A stretch of DNA of 64,000 bases from an uncultured Prevotellaceae bacterium (GTDB taxonomy: Bacteria > Bacteroidota > Bacteroidia > Bacteroidales > Bacteroidaceae), in assembly GCA_900316285.1 (NCBI GenBank), contig ONCG01000008.1, forward strand, positions 62,001-126,000, given 5' to 3'. Both the position numbers and the translations under genes were made by a program. Each line of letters opens with the position of its first letter. Within the stretch, counting starts at the first letter, position 1. The notes below the pieces were generated by a model. It saw nothing but the letters and a program-made list of their open reading frames with translations. It was not told the DNA's origin and searched no databases. Below, piece by piece: positions 25,171-35,600 of this stretch.

Positions 25171-25200
25171 TTCTTCTTTGCTCTTTGCGATTAGCGCCTG

Positions 25201-25208
25201 CAAAGGTA
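25201..25208 (-). promoter_or_regulatory. Promoter of the DMT transporter gene
   Basis: TACCTTTG on the minus strand, about 30 bases before ATG 25170; fixes the start. Confidence 0.65.
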
Positions 25209-25273
25209 AGCATTTTTGGTCAAATAGCCGCGAAATGGATGAAATCTTTATGCGACAAAGCCACGAAGGCCGC

Positions 25274-25741
25274 CTACTTGAATGCCTTCTTCAGTTCTTT
25301 TTTGATACCCATGAAGGCGGGGTTCTGGCCAATGGGATTAAGCGGTGTGGCACCACCTGACTTCACCACTGCCACCAGCTGACGGGTGACGTAGTCGTGG
25401 AAATTGATCGTGATGAAGGTTTGGCCATCATCCCACTTCTCCGACTTCACGTTGATGGTTGGCGAGAGCACCTTCACGCCTTGCTCGATGAGGGGTTGTG
25501 CCTCTTCGCGCGAAAGGGCCTTCAGCTTCCCGGAGAGTTCGTTTTGAACCATCAGCAGGACATCCGCCATATCGGCATCTCCCTCGTTGGCATTGCCAAA
25601 CACGATGTACTTATAGTCTGAAAGTGATGCTCCTTTAGAAAGCGTCGTCGAACTCTTCGATGTGGCACAAGAAACAAAGCTCAACGATAGGCAAGACACC
25701 ATGATAGGGGCCATCAAATAGATAAACTTCTTCATCATCAT
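25274..25741 (-). CDS. Lipoprotein of unknown function
   Basis: 155 residues. Signal with lipobox FVSC near residue 25, then a Ser/Thr linker and a compact domain (GASLSDYKYIVFGNANEGDADMADVLLMVQN split over a strand and a helix; later INFHDYVTRQLVAVVKS). The final part (NPAFMGIKKELKKAFK) is amphipathic. I do not recognise the family. Close relatives would be expected in other Prevotella; no neighbour points to a role. Confidence 0.72.
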   Translation of the reverse strand: MMMKKFIYLMAPIMVSCLSLSFVSCATSKSSTTLSKGASLSDYKYIVFGNANEGDADMADVLLMVQNELSGKLKALSREEAQPLIEQGVKVLSPTINVKSEKWDDGQTFITINFHDYVTRQLVAVVKSGGATPLNPIGQNPAFMGIKKELKKAFK

Positions 25742-25921
25742 CTGATTTTTAGTGAATGATAGGTTTTATTAGCTGCAAAAATAATAAAAAACGAACACAA
25801 AACCAAATAATTGGCAAATTTATAGCGAAAAAACGCGGAAAAGAACGGCAACGGCGACGGCGATAGCGGAGAAACATCAGAAAAAACGGCCGCGAAAGAA
25901 TGGAATGTGAGGAATTATGTG

Positions 25922-25929
25922 TAATTTTG
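25922..25929 (+). promoter_or_regulatory. -7 element of yjbQ
   Basis: TAATTTTG, 22 bases before the ATG. Confidence 0.6.
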
Positions 25930-25951
25930 CAGGAAACTTCAAATAACAACT

Positions 25952-26365
25952 ATGGTACAACAAATAGAGATTGTCTTAAAGCCCAGGTCGCGGGGATTCC
26001 ACTTGGTGACGGATGAGATTCTGCGACAGTTGCCGAAGCTCCCGAAGACAGGCATCATCAATATCTTCACGAAGCATACGAGTTGCGGACTCAGCATCAA
26101 CGAGAACTGCGACCCGGATGTGCGCGTGGACATGGAGACCATTTTCAACCGACTGGTTCCCGAGAACCGGCCGGAGTACGAGCACACGCTGGAAGGTGCC
26201 GACGACATGCCGGCTCATGCCAAGTCGACACTCAGCGGTGTCAGCCTGACGATTCCTATCACCAACGGCCGTCTGAACATGGGGACGTGGCAGGGCATCT
26301 ACCTCTGCGAGTATAGAAATCACGGGGGTGGAAGGCGATTGGTCGTGACAATCATCGGGGAATAG
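25952..26365 (+). CDS. yjbQ: YjbQ/UPF0047 family protein
   Basis: 137 residues, the normal length. Family signatures: FTKHTSCGLSINENCDPDVR with the HTS motif, HTLEGADDMPAHAKSTL and GTWQGIYLCEYRNHGGGRR. YjbQ proteins form a hexameric barrel; some show thiamine-phosphate synthase side activity and their true role is uncertain. Single gene with its own promoter, convergent with the retropepsin-like gene. Confidence 0.93.
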   Translation: MVQQIEIVLKPRSRGFHLVTDEILRQLPKLPKTGIINIFTKHTSCGLSINENCDPDVRVDMETIFNRLVPENRPEYEHTLEGADDMPAHAKSTLSGVSLTIPITNGRLNMGTWQGIYLCEYRNHGGGRRLVVTIIGE

Positions 26366-26370
26366 AAATC

Positions 26371-26396
26371 GGGGGCGGCTATGATGCAGGGTTTTA
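26371..26396. repeat. GGGCGGCTATRATGCAGGG repeat, copy 1
   Basis: A 25-base segment six bases after the yjbQ stop recurs with one difference at 29301-29325, also just after a plus-strand gene (PPTase). Confidence 0.7.
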
Positions 26397-26413
26397 ATCC
26401 ACTACGCAGACTA

Positions 26414-26935
26414 TCATTTCAAATAAATCTTGGAGCGGGAATAGTCGATGATGGCGCAATGACGCTCGAGGAAATCAGTGCCGAGCACGCCATCCACCTG
26501 CCTTGACCGCACCTTTTTGAACTCTGCATTCAGATAGCCGATGTCCATGAGGAAAAGGCTGTCGTCGCGGAACTCATGCTCGCCGACACGCACGAGTGCC
26601 GAAGTCCTGACCAGCGGGCTCATCGAGCCAATGCCAGCGGCATATTCCCTCATTGCAATCGCCTCAAGACGATACTTCTCACGCTTGGAGATATCAATAA
26701 GCGTTGCACCGCCTCCCGTGTCGACCAGCAACACGCAAGGCTTCCCATTCACTTGCAGCGTCACGGTGATGTGGCCCGTGGGCGTCTTGAAGAGCTTCAG
26801 CTCGTCGTAGCCGTTGGCCTGCATCGTGCTATCGTAGGCATCAGCGCCGGCATCTGCAGAAGCCTTCACGCTCTGGCCTGCACAGCCGAATGCGACAACA
26901 GCAATGAAAAGAAATAAAAGGTGCTTCGTCTTCAT
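26414..26935 (-). CDS. Retropepsin-like aspartic protease, lipoprotein
   Basis: 173 residues. Lipobox AFGC gives acylation at Cys18. The domain (about 55-173) has the aspartic-protease signature LLVDTGGGATLID with Asp72 and the second conserved patch VDGVLGTDFLERHCAIIDYS. This is a one-lobe, retroviral-type enzyme that should act as a dimer in the periplasm or on the outer membrane. Substrate unknown. Classification rests on these motifs, which are strong. Confidence 0.88.
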   Translation of the reverse strand: MKTKHLLFLFIAVVAFGCAGQSVKASADAGADAYDSTMQANGYDELKLFKTPTGHITVTLQVNGKPCVLLVDTGGGATLIDISKREKYRLEAIAMREYAAGIGSMSPLVRTSALVRVGEHEFRDDSLFLMDIGYLNAEFKKVRSRQVDGVLGTDFLERHCAIIDYSRSKIYLK

Positions 26936-27037
26936 GTTGAATGATAGTGGGAAAGAGCAATTCTAATCAATAGGAGCAATGCTAATAGAAAGGGCTGTGC
27001 TAATCGAAAAGCGCAATCTTCATCTAAAGAGGCTGCC

Positions 27038-27370
27038 TCACTTCGCAGGCGACGCGGGTTTCCTGCGCTTGGGCAAGGGCAGATGCTTGCAGGTCACGCG
27101 AACGAGCTCGGAGACATAGTCGCGGTCGTCGACATCGGCGATGTAGAAATAGTCCTTCGCGCCTTCGTAGGGCGGTCGCAGTTCCACACTCCGAAGCATT
27201 GCCCGCCCTGCATCGGTGGGCTTCAGGTAGAAGCAGTCGTCGCAGATGAGTCCGAAGATGATACCATCGCAATAGATGCCATAGTCGCCAAACATCTTCT
27301 TCACGGTAATCTCACCGGCACCACTACACTGGTCGGCGATATATTCCACGAAATCAGGATGACAGGACAT
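27038..27370 (-). CDS. TfoX N-terminal-domain protein
   Basis: 110 residues: a single TfoX/Sxy N-terminal domain with KKMFGDYGIYCDGIIFGLI and DCFYLKPTDAGRAML, ending in a basic tail (LPKRRKPASPAK). In gamma-proteobacteria the full two-domain Sxy controls competence; stand-alone N-terminal domains are common in Bacteroidetes with unknown role. Not evidence for competence here. Confidence 0.88.
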   Translation of the reverse strand: MSCHPDFVEYIADQCSGAGEITVKKMFGDYGIYCDGIIFGLICDDCFYLKPTDAGRAMLRSVELRPPYEGAKDYFYIADVDDRDYVSELVRVTCKHLPLPKRRKPASPAK

Positions 27371-27378
27371 GAGTTATA

Positions 27379-27428
27379 GGGTTTAAAGGGCATAAAGGGG
27401 AGTGAAAGGGCTTAAAGGGGAGTGAAAG
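27379..27428. repeat. AAAGGG-rich tandem repeat
   Basis: GTTTAAAGGGCATAAAGGGG followed by two related AGTGAAAGGG-type units; related to the repeat at 24060 and 60890-60930. Confidence 0.65.
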
Positions 27429-27460
27429 AGACGAATGTTTTGCATCCATTTTTATGCCCA

Positions 27461-28003
27461 CTAACTGATTTCCTCCAGCTGCCCCGTTTCAGAATCAATG
27501 ATAAAGCCGCGGACAACGATATCGGCAGGGACAAGCGGATGCGTCTTGATGGTCTCCACCGTCTTGCGAACCGATTCCGGCGTGTCTTTGAAGCCTTCCA
27601 GCCACGCATCGAGGTCAATGCCACATTTGCGGATGACGTCGAGGGTGTCGTCGGTGATGCCGCGAGCCGTCATCGCCTCATGGAAATGATGGAAGCTCAT
27701 GTGGCAGGCGCCGCAATTGGAGTGAGCCACCACCATGATTTCCTCGACGCCCAGCTCATAGATGGCGACAATCAGGCTGCGCATCGCTGAGTCGAAAGCC
27801 GAGATTACCAGTCCACCGGCATTCTTGATGATTTTCGCGTCGCCGTTCTTCAGCCCGAGCGCCGCCGGGAGCAGCTCGGTGAGGCGTGTGTCCATACACG
27901 AGAGCACCGCCAGCTTCTTGTCGGGATACTTATCGGTGAGAAACTTCTCGTAGCACTTCTTCTCAACAAAAGTCTTGTTGTATTCAAGGATTTGGTCTAT
28001 CAT
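27461..28003 (-). CDS. Beta-class carbonic anhydrase
   Basis: 180 residues. Zinc ligands Cys36 and Asp38 in SCMDTR, His94 and Cys97 in HSNCGAC, with the Asp38-Arg40 dyad. Interconverts carbon dioxide and bicarbonate in the cytosol, supporting carboxylations in capnophilic Bacteroidales. Length is at the short end of the family, as in single-domain type II enzymes. Single gene. Confidence 0.94.
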   Translation of the reverse strand: MIDQILEYNKTFVEKKCYEKFLTDKYPDKKLAVLSCMDTRLTELLPAALGLKNGDAKIIKNAGGLVISAFDSAMRSLIVAIYELGVEEIMVVAHSNCGACHMSFHHFHEAMTARGITDDTLDVIRKCGIDLDAWLEGFKDTPESVRKTVETIKTHPLVPADIVVRGFIIDSETGQLEEIS

Positions 28004-28093
28004 GACAATTGAGTTTTTGTTAATCTGGCTACAAATTTACTCATTTTTTCTCAAAAAACACGATGCAAATGGCGTCTTTTCTTCGGTTTTTTG

Positions 28094-28101
28094 TATTTTT
28101 G
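28094..28101 (+). promoter_or_regulatory. -7 element of greA
   Basis: TATTTTTG, about 60 bases before the greA ATG. Confidence 0.6.
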
Positions 28102-28115
28102 CAGAAAATTTGTGA

Positions 28116-28135
28116 GAAGCCGCAGCTGTGGCTTC
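28116..28135 (+). promoter_or_regulatory. Attenuator-like hairpin in the greA leader
   Basis: GAAGCCGCAGCTGTGGCTTC is a near-perfect palindrome in the transcribed leader, followed by CTTTTA. It has the look of a weak intrinsic terminator between promoter and gene. GreA rescues stalled RNA polymerase, so an attenuator here could be autoregulatory; that is inference. Confidence 0.5.
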
Positions 28136-28162
28136 CTTTTACGTTTAGAAAAAAGAGACAAT

Positions 28163-28627
28163 ATGGAATATATGTCACAAGAGGGCTACGACAAACTCGT
28201 GGCCGAACTACGCCAGTTGGAAACCGTTGAGCTACCGCGCGTGAAAGACGCAATCGCCGAGGCACGCGACAAGGGCGACCTCAGCGAGAACTTCGAATAT
28301 CATGCCGCCAAGCGTGAGCAGGGACGCCTGCTGAGCCGCATCCGCTACAAGCAGAAAGTGCTTGCCAACGCCCGCGTCATCGATGTGTCGCTACTCGGTG
28401 GCGACAGCGTGCAGCTGCTGAGCAAGGTGGAGATGACCAATCTCGCCAACAACCGTAGCCGTACGTACACCATCACCAGCCCACACGAGGCCGACATCCA
28501 CGAGGGGCGCATCTCCATCAAGTCGCCCATTGCCCAGGCGATTCTCAACAAGAAGGTCGGCGACGTCGTGGAAGTGCGTGTGCCCGCCGGTCTGCTGCGA
28601 CTCCGCATCGACAGCATTGAGCGATAA
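28163..28627 (+). CDS. greA: Transcription elongation factor GreA
   Basis: 154 residues. Starts MEYMSQEGYDKLVAEL; the coiled coil (about 1-75) ends with the acidic tip ARDKGDLSENFEYHAAK, which reaches the polymerase active site to stimulate transcript cleavage. The C-terminal FKBP-like domain has KSPIAQAILNKKVGDVVEV. The upstream in-frame start at 28091 lies before the promoter. The PPTase gene follows 65 bases downstream and could share the transcript. Confidence 0.96.
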   Translation: MEYMSQEGYDKLVAELRQLETVELPRVKDAIAEARDKGDLSENFEYHAAKREQGRLLSRIRYKQKVLANARVIDVSLLGGDSVQLLSKVEMTNLANNRSRTYTITSPHEADIHEGRISIKSPIAQAILNKKVGDVVEVRVPAGLLRLRIDSIER

Positions 28628-28692
28628 GCGCCCCTACTCCACCCCATTTTCCGCCCTGCTACACATTCTTTCTTCACGCCTTCTGCACGCCT

Positions 28693-29262
28693 ATGATATA
28701 CATCAACGACAACATCGATGCGTTCGACGTAGAGGCTGCGCTGCCTCTGCTCAGCGACGAACGGCGCGAACAGACGCTGCGCTTTCGCTTTGAACGCGGG
28801 CGGAAGACGTGTGCGGCGGCTTATCTGCTGCTGTGCGAAGGCCTGCAGAAAGAATATGGCATCACCGAGAAACCGCTGTTCAGCTATGGTCCGCACGGCA
28901 AGCCTGCATTGCGCTACTATCCGGACATCCATTTTAACTTCAGTCATTGCCGCGATGCGGTGGTTTGCGCCATCAGCGATCAGCCCGTGGGCGTCGACGT
29001 GGAGTCGGTGAGCCACTATAAGGAGTCGGTGGCCCGCTACACGATGAGCCAGCAGGAGATGGACCAGATTCTGCACGCTGACCGCCCCGACGTGATGTTC
29101 ACCCGCCTCTGGACCATGAAGGAGGCAGTGCTGAAGCTGAGCGGCGAAGGGCTCCGCGACAACCTGAAAGAGGTGCTCGCAGACGTAGATTGCCTCAACA
29201 TCCAGACCGTCGTGAGCGAAGACGAGCGGTATGTGTATAGCGTGGCGAGGGAGAAGGAGTAG
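28693..29262 (+). CDS. 4'-phosphopantetheinyl transferase (Sfp type)
   Basis: 189 residues. Motifs: PHGKPAL, FNFSHC, VGVDVESV (magnesium Asp/Glu) and WTMKEAVLKLSGEGL. Transfers the phosphopantetheine arm of CoA to carrier-protein serines. The nearby 2,460-residue NRPS has two carrier domains and converges on this gene, so it is the obvious client; acyl carrier protein is possible too. The order greA-PPTase may simply be ancestral, so dedication to the NRPS is inference. Confidence 0.92.
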   Translation: MIYINDNIDAFDVEAALPLLSDERREQTLRFRFERGRKTCAAAYLLLCEGLQKEYGITEKPLFSYGPHGKPALRYYPDIHFNFSHCRDAVVCAISDQPVGVDVESVSHYKESVARYTMSQQEMDQILHADRPDVMFTRLWTMKEAVLKLSGEGLRDNLKEVLADVDCLNIQTVVSEDERYVYSVAREKE

Positions 29263-29269
29263 AAGGTTT

Positions 29270-29626
29270 TTTATCGGAAAGATTTAGAGCCCCTTGATAA
29301 GGGGCGGCTATAATGCAGGGTTTTATTACCAATAATATTATCCCACATTTTTTATCGGAAAGAAATTATCATAATTAGAATAATTTCGACCACAAATATA
29401 TTTTTATTTATGTGGCCCCACCGTAGGGGCAGCCCCCCATGTCTGCCCGAACAGCAGATGTCAAAAACGAACACCCAGCGTAACGCACGCTGGGTGTTCA
29501 ACTTCAGTGAGCGGGCAGACACGGGGGTCTGCCCCTACACGTGAAACATTCTATTTCTGGATGAAATTTCTGGTAATTTCTAGTAATTTCTTTCCGATAA
29601 AAATACCTCTAAATCTTTCCGATAAA
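29270..29626. repeat. Set of nested inverted repeats between PPTase and NRPS genes
   Basis: Four concentric pairs: TTTATCGGAAAGATTTAGAG (29270-29289) with 29607-29626, perfect; TTTATCGGAAAGAAATTA (29351-29368) with 29584-29601, perfect; a GTAGGGGCAG arm (29423-29449) with 29512-29538, 25 of 27; and the central hairpin AACACCCAGCGT (29470-29481) with 29487-29498, perfect. The region also contains GGGCGGCTATAATGCAGGG at 29301-29325. It fills the gap between two convergent genes and looks like successive insertion of palindromes into palindromes. Confidence 0.9.
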
Positions 29627-29640
29627 CTTTCCGATAAACC

Positions 29641-32600
29641 TCAGCTCGTGAGGTCATCGAAGTAGCCCATGCCGTCGATGGCGACGAGGAACTGGTCGAC
29701 GTAGTCCCACGACGTTGTTGACCAGTGGAAGCCCAGTCGATACAGCACCTGCGTGGTGTAGTCGTTCTCCGGTTCAATCTCGCGAGTGATCTGTCCGTGT
29801 GCCATATCCTGATAGGCGAGCAGGCTTGACAGCCGCTTTGCCTTCTCCGGATCGTCCTTCGCCAACTGCATCGCCTTCACGAACTCATCGTTCTCCACCT
29901 GCTTCGGAGCACCTCCGATGTGTCGAAGCTCGGCGAGCACATCGCCGAAGAACACACTGTGGTTATTATAGGAGTGGAATACGCAGCATTCGCGAGGCGT
30001 CTCCGACAGCAGGATAATCGACTGAGCGACTTCATTGATGGGTGAGAACTCCATCGGCACATCACTCATCTCGTAAGGATAGCATCCCAGCATCTTAAAC
30101 ACACGGATGCGTCCCATCGCACTGTTGGTCTGGAAGTTAATCTGGAATTCACCATCGGTGGAACGTGGGGCGAGGTTTCCAACTCTCACGATCTTCGCGT
30201 TCAGGCCGTGCAGGGCGATAGCCTCGAGCACGACTCGCTCGGAGATGAACTTCGAGTGGACGTACTGATTGTCGAGACACTGACCGAAGTAGAGCTTGTG
30301 CTCGGTCAGGTGTACGTCGTCGGCGGGCACTCCATTCACGGCCAAGCCTCCAGTGCTGTAGGTTGATATGTGAACGAGGCGTGCACCCGTCATCACGCAG
30401 AATTTCACGCAGTTGACGGCACCGCCGATGTTTACGTCCTCAATCTCCGTACCCTTCGAGTAGTGCTTCACGATGGCAGCGCAGTTAAAGACCGTATCAA
30501 TCTTCTGCTCTGCAGGCGTCTGCCCATTCGTGATGCCTCCGAGGAACTCGCTGAAGTTCTGTGTGACGTCGCCGAGCACGATGTGCAGTCGCGTGCCGAA
30601 GAGCTCGTTGAAGTTCTGTCCGAAGTAGTAGAACAGCAGCTGCTTCAGTCGGCGCTCGGCCTTCTCCGCACTTCCTGCTCTTACCAGGCACCAGATGTTT
30701 GGAACGTCGGCGCGGTCGATGAGCTCTTTCAGCACATGTATGCCCAGATAACCCGTTGCGCCGGTGAGCAGCACGTTGCCGATGGTCTGCCGCTCTCCCT
30801 TCTTGAAGTTCTCGAGCGTGTTGCGCATAAGCAGCACGTCGATGGGCTTATAGTCGTAGTCGGCTTCGCTGTTGTCGGCGGGTTTCTCAGCTTCTCCGGG
30901 TGCTCCGGTGAGGAACTCTGCCAGCTTGCGCGGCGTGGGATGACTGAAGATGTCGCCGTAGGCAACGTGGTGATGGTGCTTATCGGCCTCGATGATCACT
31001 CGTGTCACCATGAGCGAGGTGCCGCCGAGTTCGAAGAAGTTCGACGTAGCACCCACCTTCTCCATCGTGAGGATGCCGGCAAAGATGTCGCAGAAGAGTC
31101 GTTCAAGGTCGTTGGCTGGTGCCACGTAGTCGCTGTAGTCGGTCTGTATGACGGGAGCGGGCAGTGCCTTTCGGTTCACCTTCTGGTTCTGGTTAAGCGG
31201 TATGCTCGGAATCTGCATCGTCGCAGCCGGAATCATGTAGGAAGGCTTCTGGCGGCCGATGAAGTCGTTCAGCTGCTTGACGTCCACTTGCTCATCGCTA
31301 ACGATGTAGGCAGCAATGAACTTTCCACCGTTCTCGTAGTCGAAAGCCTGCACGGTGGCATCCTTGATGCCTGGGAACTGTCGGATGACAGCCTCCACCT
31401 CCTTCAGCTCGATGCGGAAGCCGCGAATCTTCACCTGTCCATCGCGACGGCCTACGAACTGTATGTTTCCATCGGGCAGATAGCGCACGATGTCGCCGGT
31501 GCGATAGCAACGCTGGTGTTCAGCATCAGCGTCGAAGGGATTCTGGATATACACCTCCGCCGTCTTCTCCGGACGGTTCAGATAGCCGCGGCTCACCTGA
31601 GGTCCGCTCACCCACAGCTCACCACAGGCGCCCTGCGGCAGGCGGTTGCCCAGCTTGTCGACGATGTAGAGTCGCAGGTTGTCGAGCGGCTTGCCGATGG
31701 GGATGTCCAGCTCCTGGTCCTTCACCCAGTAGTGAGTCGTAAAGATGGTGCACTCCGTAGGTCCGTAGCCGTTGTACATCTTGTAGTTCGTCGGCGGATT
31801 CAGCGACGACAGCTTCTCGCCACCCACGGCGAAGAAGCGCAGCGAGTGGTTGTCGGTGTTCGTGGCAAACTGATAGCCCACCTGCGTTGTGATGAACGAA
31901 TGGGTGATCTGGTTCTCCTCGAAGTAGATGTTCAGGTCGGGCAGGTTCAGTCGGATGTCCTCGCCGATGATGTAGACGCAGGCTCCACAGGTCACGGCGG
32001 GATAGATGTCCATCATGCAGGCGTCGAAGCCGTAGCTGGCGTATGCCGCCACATGACAGGCATCGTTGAGCTCGAAGCACCGCTGATACCAGTGACAGAA
32101 GGCCACGATGTTGCGATGTTCCAGCTGGCAGCCCTTGGGCACACCCGTCGAGCCACTGGTGTAGAGCATGATAAAGAGGTTATCGGGGGTGATGTCGGCC
32201 TCCACGGGCTTCGTGGGTTCGGGCAAGCCGTCAATCTCCTTCGTCAGAAGCACCGTGCCCTCGTATTCATCCACCAGGTGTCGCAGCTGCTCGTCGGCGA
32301 TGAGCAGCTTGGCATTGGCGTCCTTCATCATGAAGTTCAGACGCTCTGAAGGATAGCTCGGGTCGAGTGGCTGATAGGCGCAACCGGCTTTCAGCACACC
32401 CAGCGAGGCGATGACCATCCACTCGCATCGCGGGATGAGCACCGACACGACATCCTCGGTTCCTAACTGCTGCGCAGCAATATAGGCGGCGATGCGTTCA
32501 GAAATCTGGTCCACCTCCCGATAGGTGTAGCGATGGTCGTGGTAGACCACACATTCGTTGTCGGGCGTCAGCGCCACCTGACGGCGGAAGAGCGAAGTGA

Positions 32601-35600
32601 TGGTCTGCGTGTTGTCGTAGGGCACGTCGGTCTGGTTGAACGAGTCGAGCAGCTGCGTCTGCTCAGCGTTGAGCAGCGACACCTTCAACAGGTCGGCATC
32701 GGGCTTCGCGATGAAGGCGTTCACGGCGTTGCTGACCGACTGCGCCAGGCTGCGCATGAGTTCTGCGCTATAGCGTCCGTTGTCGTACTCCACGCACACC
32801 GACGGCTGTCCCTCGTGGTCGCGAATGTAGAAGGCGATGCGGAACTTCGGGATATCGAGCTCGAGGCTTTCCATCTCCACCTTCGTGCCTCCACACACAT
32901 AGTCTTCGAGCACGCCCACCTGGTAGGCGAACATGATCTCGGCACTGAGGTCGTAGTCGGCAGCAATCTGCGCGAAGGGATAGTTTTCGTGCTCCAGCGT
33001 CTCGTCGAAGTTGCGGCTGGTGAGTTCTATGAAGTCCAGCACACGCTGCTCGCGAATCTCGCTGCTCATTGCCAGCGTGTTCACAAACATGCCCACGGTG
33101 TTGCTGATGCGCAGGTTCGAGCGGCCGTTGCTGATGGTGCAGATGCAGATGCGTTCCTGATTGGTGAAGCGCGACAGGGCATAGAACGTCGCAGCAAGGG
33201 TGAGGTGGGCTGCCGTGACGTTGTGCTCGCGGCAGAAGGCCTGCACCTTTTCGAAGTCGAGCGGAGCCACAACCTCGCGGGTGTTGCCCATCGAAAGCGG
33301 GTTGGTGAGGTCGCTGGCCACCTCCGTCACGCCCTCGCACTCGCCCAGCTGTGAGTAGAAGAAGTCGCGGGCGGCCTGATGCTGGCTGCTTCCCTCAGCC
33401 TTCTTCTCTTCGGCCACGAAGTCGGCATACGACAGGTCCTCGGCCTCCACTTCACGACCGTCCATTAGGTCGCACAGCTGATGCAGGAAGAGGTTCATCG
33501 AACCGCCGTCGATCACCAAGTGATGGATGTCGACCAAGAGGCAAACGTGGTCCTCTGTGGTGATAATCTCAAAGCGATAGAGCGGGCCTTGCTTCAGGTT
33601 GAACGGTTGTACGAACTCGCGCTTATAGGTCTGCAGCTGCTCTGCCGACATCGTGTTGCGTGCGATGACGACTTCCTGCTTCGGATCGCTGATCTGCACC
33701 ACGTCGGTGCCTTCGCTACCGAAGTGTATGGTGAACTCCGGATGCAGTTTTACCAATGTCATCAGCGACTGAGCCAGACGGTCGGCATCGGTGTCCTTCG
33801 CAAAGGTCAGCAGCGCGGGGAGGTTGTAGAGCGTGCTGGCAGGTTGCTTCAGGCAGTCGACGTAGACGCCCATCTGGGCATACGACAGCGGAGCACTCAC
33901 GGGTCCGTCGGCCTTCTCCTTATCTGCCGTCTTCTCCGTTTCGGCTGCGGCTTCCTTTCCCTCGCCGCTCAGCATCTTGTTCAGAATTTCATTCTCTATC
34001 GACTGAAGCGTACCCGTCTTGGCCAGCGTCTTCGAGTTCAGCTCCACGCCGAAGCGCTTGTTCACCTGAATGGCCAGCTTAATGGCCATGATAGATGTCA
34101 GGCCGGCATAGCCCAGCGGCGTTGTCAGACCGAAGTCCTCGTGACTGACGATGGCTGCCACCATCGACTTCAGCTCCTGCTCAAGGACGTTCAGCGGGGC
34201 ACTCGGCCCACTGTCGCTCTCTGCCGCACTCTCCTTCTTCGGCTTCGGCAGGGCTTTCTTGTCGACCTTCTGGTTCTGGTTCAACGGGATACGGTCAATC
34301 TGCATCGTCACAGCCGGCACCATGTAGGGCGGCTTCTCCTCCATGATGAAGTTGTTCAGCTGGCTGATATCCACCTGCTCATCGCTGACGATGTAGGCAG
34401 CAATGAACTTGCCGCCACCAGGGTCGTCGAAGGCCTGCACGGTAACATCCTTGATGCCAGCATACTGGCGGATGACGGCCTCCACCTCTTTCAGCTCGAT
34501 GCGGAAGCCGCGAATCTTCACCTGTCCGTCCTTGCGCCCGACGAACTCTATGTTGCCATCAGGCAGGTAGCGCACCACGTCGCCGGTTCTGTAGGCACGA
34601 TGATAGCTGGAGCCAAACGATGCGTTCGCTGCGGCGTCGCCCTCGAAGGGATTCTCCACAAACACCTCGGCAGTCTTCTCCGGACGGTTCAGATAGCCGC
34701 GTGTCACCTGCGGGCCGGCCACCCACAGCTCACCGCTGGCTCCTGGGGGCAGGCGGTGTCCGCTCTTGTCGACGACGTAGCACTTCAGGTTGCGTTGTGC
34801 CACGCCGATGGGCACGTTCTTCCGTTGCTCGGTCACCTCGAACTGCGTGACGTAGCAGATGGTCTCCGAAGGTCCGTAGCCGTTGCAAACGATAAAGCTC
34901 TTCGGTGGAACCAGCGAGGGCAGCTTCTCACCGCCCGTCATCAGGCGCTGCAGCGACTGGTTCTCAAAGTTGGTAGCAAACTGATAGGCCACCTGTGTGG
35001 TCATGAAGATATGGGTGATGTGGTTCTGTTCGATGTAGTCGTTCAGGGCGACGAGGTCCAGGCGCAGCTCCTCGGGGATGACGTAGACCGTAGCCCCATG
35101 GGTGAGCGGACAGAACACCTCCATCACCGAAGCGTCGAAGCCGTAGCTGGCATAGGCGCCGATGCGGCTCTCGGCGGTGATGTGCTGTGCCCTCGCATTC
35201 ATGTGGCAGAAGGCCACCACATTGCGATGCTCCAGCTGGCAGCCCTTGGGCACGCCCGTCGAGCCGCTGGTATAGAGCATGTTGAACAGGCTGTCGGTGG
35301 CGGGCCCTTGCAGCTCCACGCCTTCAGCGCTGGGCAGCGAGGCGATGTCGCGTGTCAGCAGCACGTCGCCGGCGTATTCGCTCACCAGCGGGCGCAGCTC
35401 CTCGTCGGCAATGAGCATCTTCACCCCGGCATCCTTGGTCATGAAGTTCAGGCGCTCCTCGGGATAAGTGGGGTCCAAAGGCTGATAGCCGCAGCCTGCC
35501 TTCAGCACACCGAGCGAAGCCAACGCCATCCACTCGCAGCGCGGTATCAGGATGGCCACCACGTCCTCTCTGCCCAGACCCTTTCCGGCGAGATAGGCAG

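Noticed and set aside
25171-25203. Longer DMT transporter start
   Set aside because: Also overlaps the TACCTTTG promoter element.
27038-27370. Competence regulator
   Set aside because: Only the TfoX N-terminal domain is present; this alone is not evidence of competence control in Bacteroidetes.
30000-30800. Thioesterase at the NRPS end
   Set aside because: The C-terminal domain has TGATGYLG and a YxxxK motif of a NAD(P)-dependent reductase and no GxSxG.
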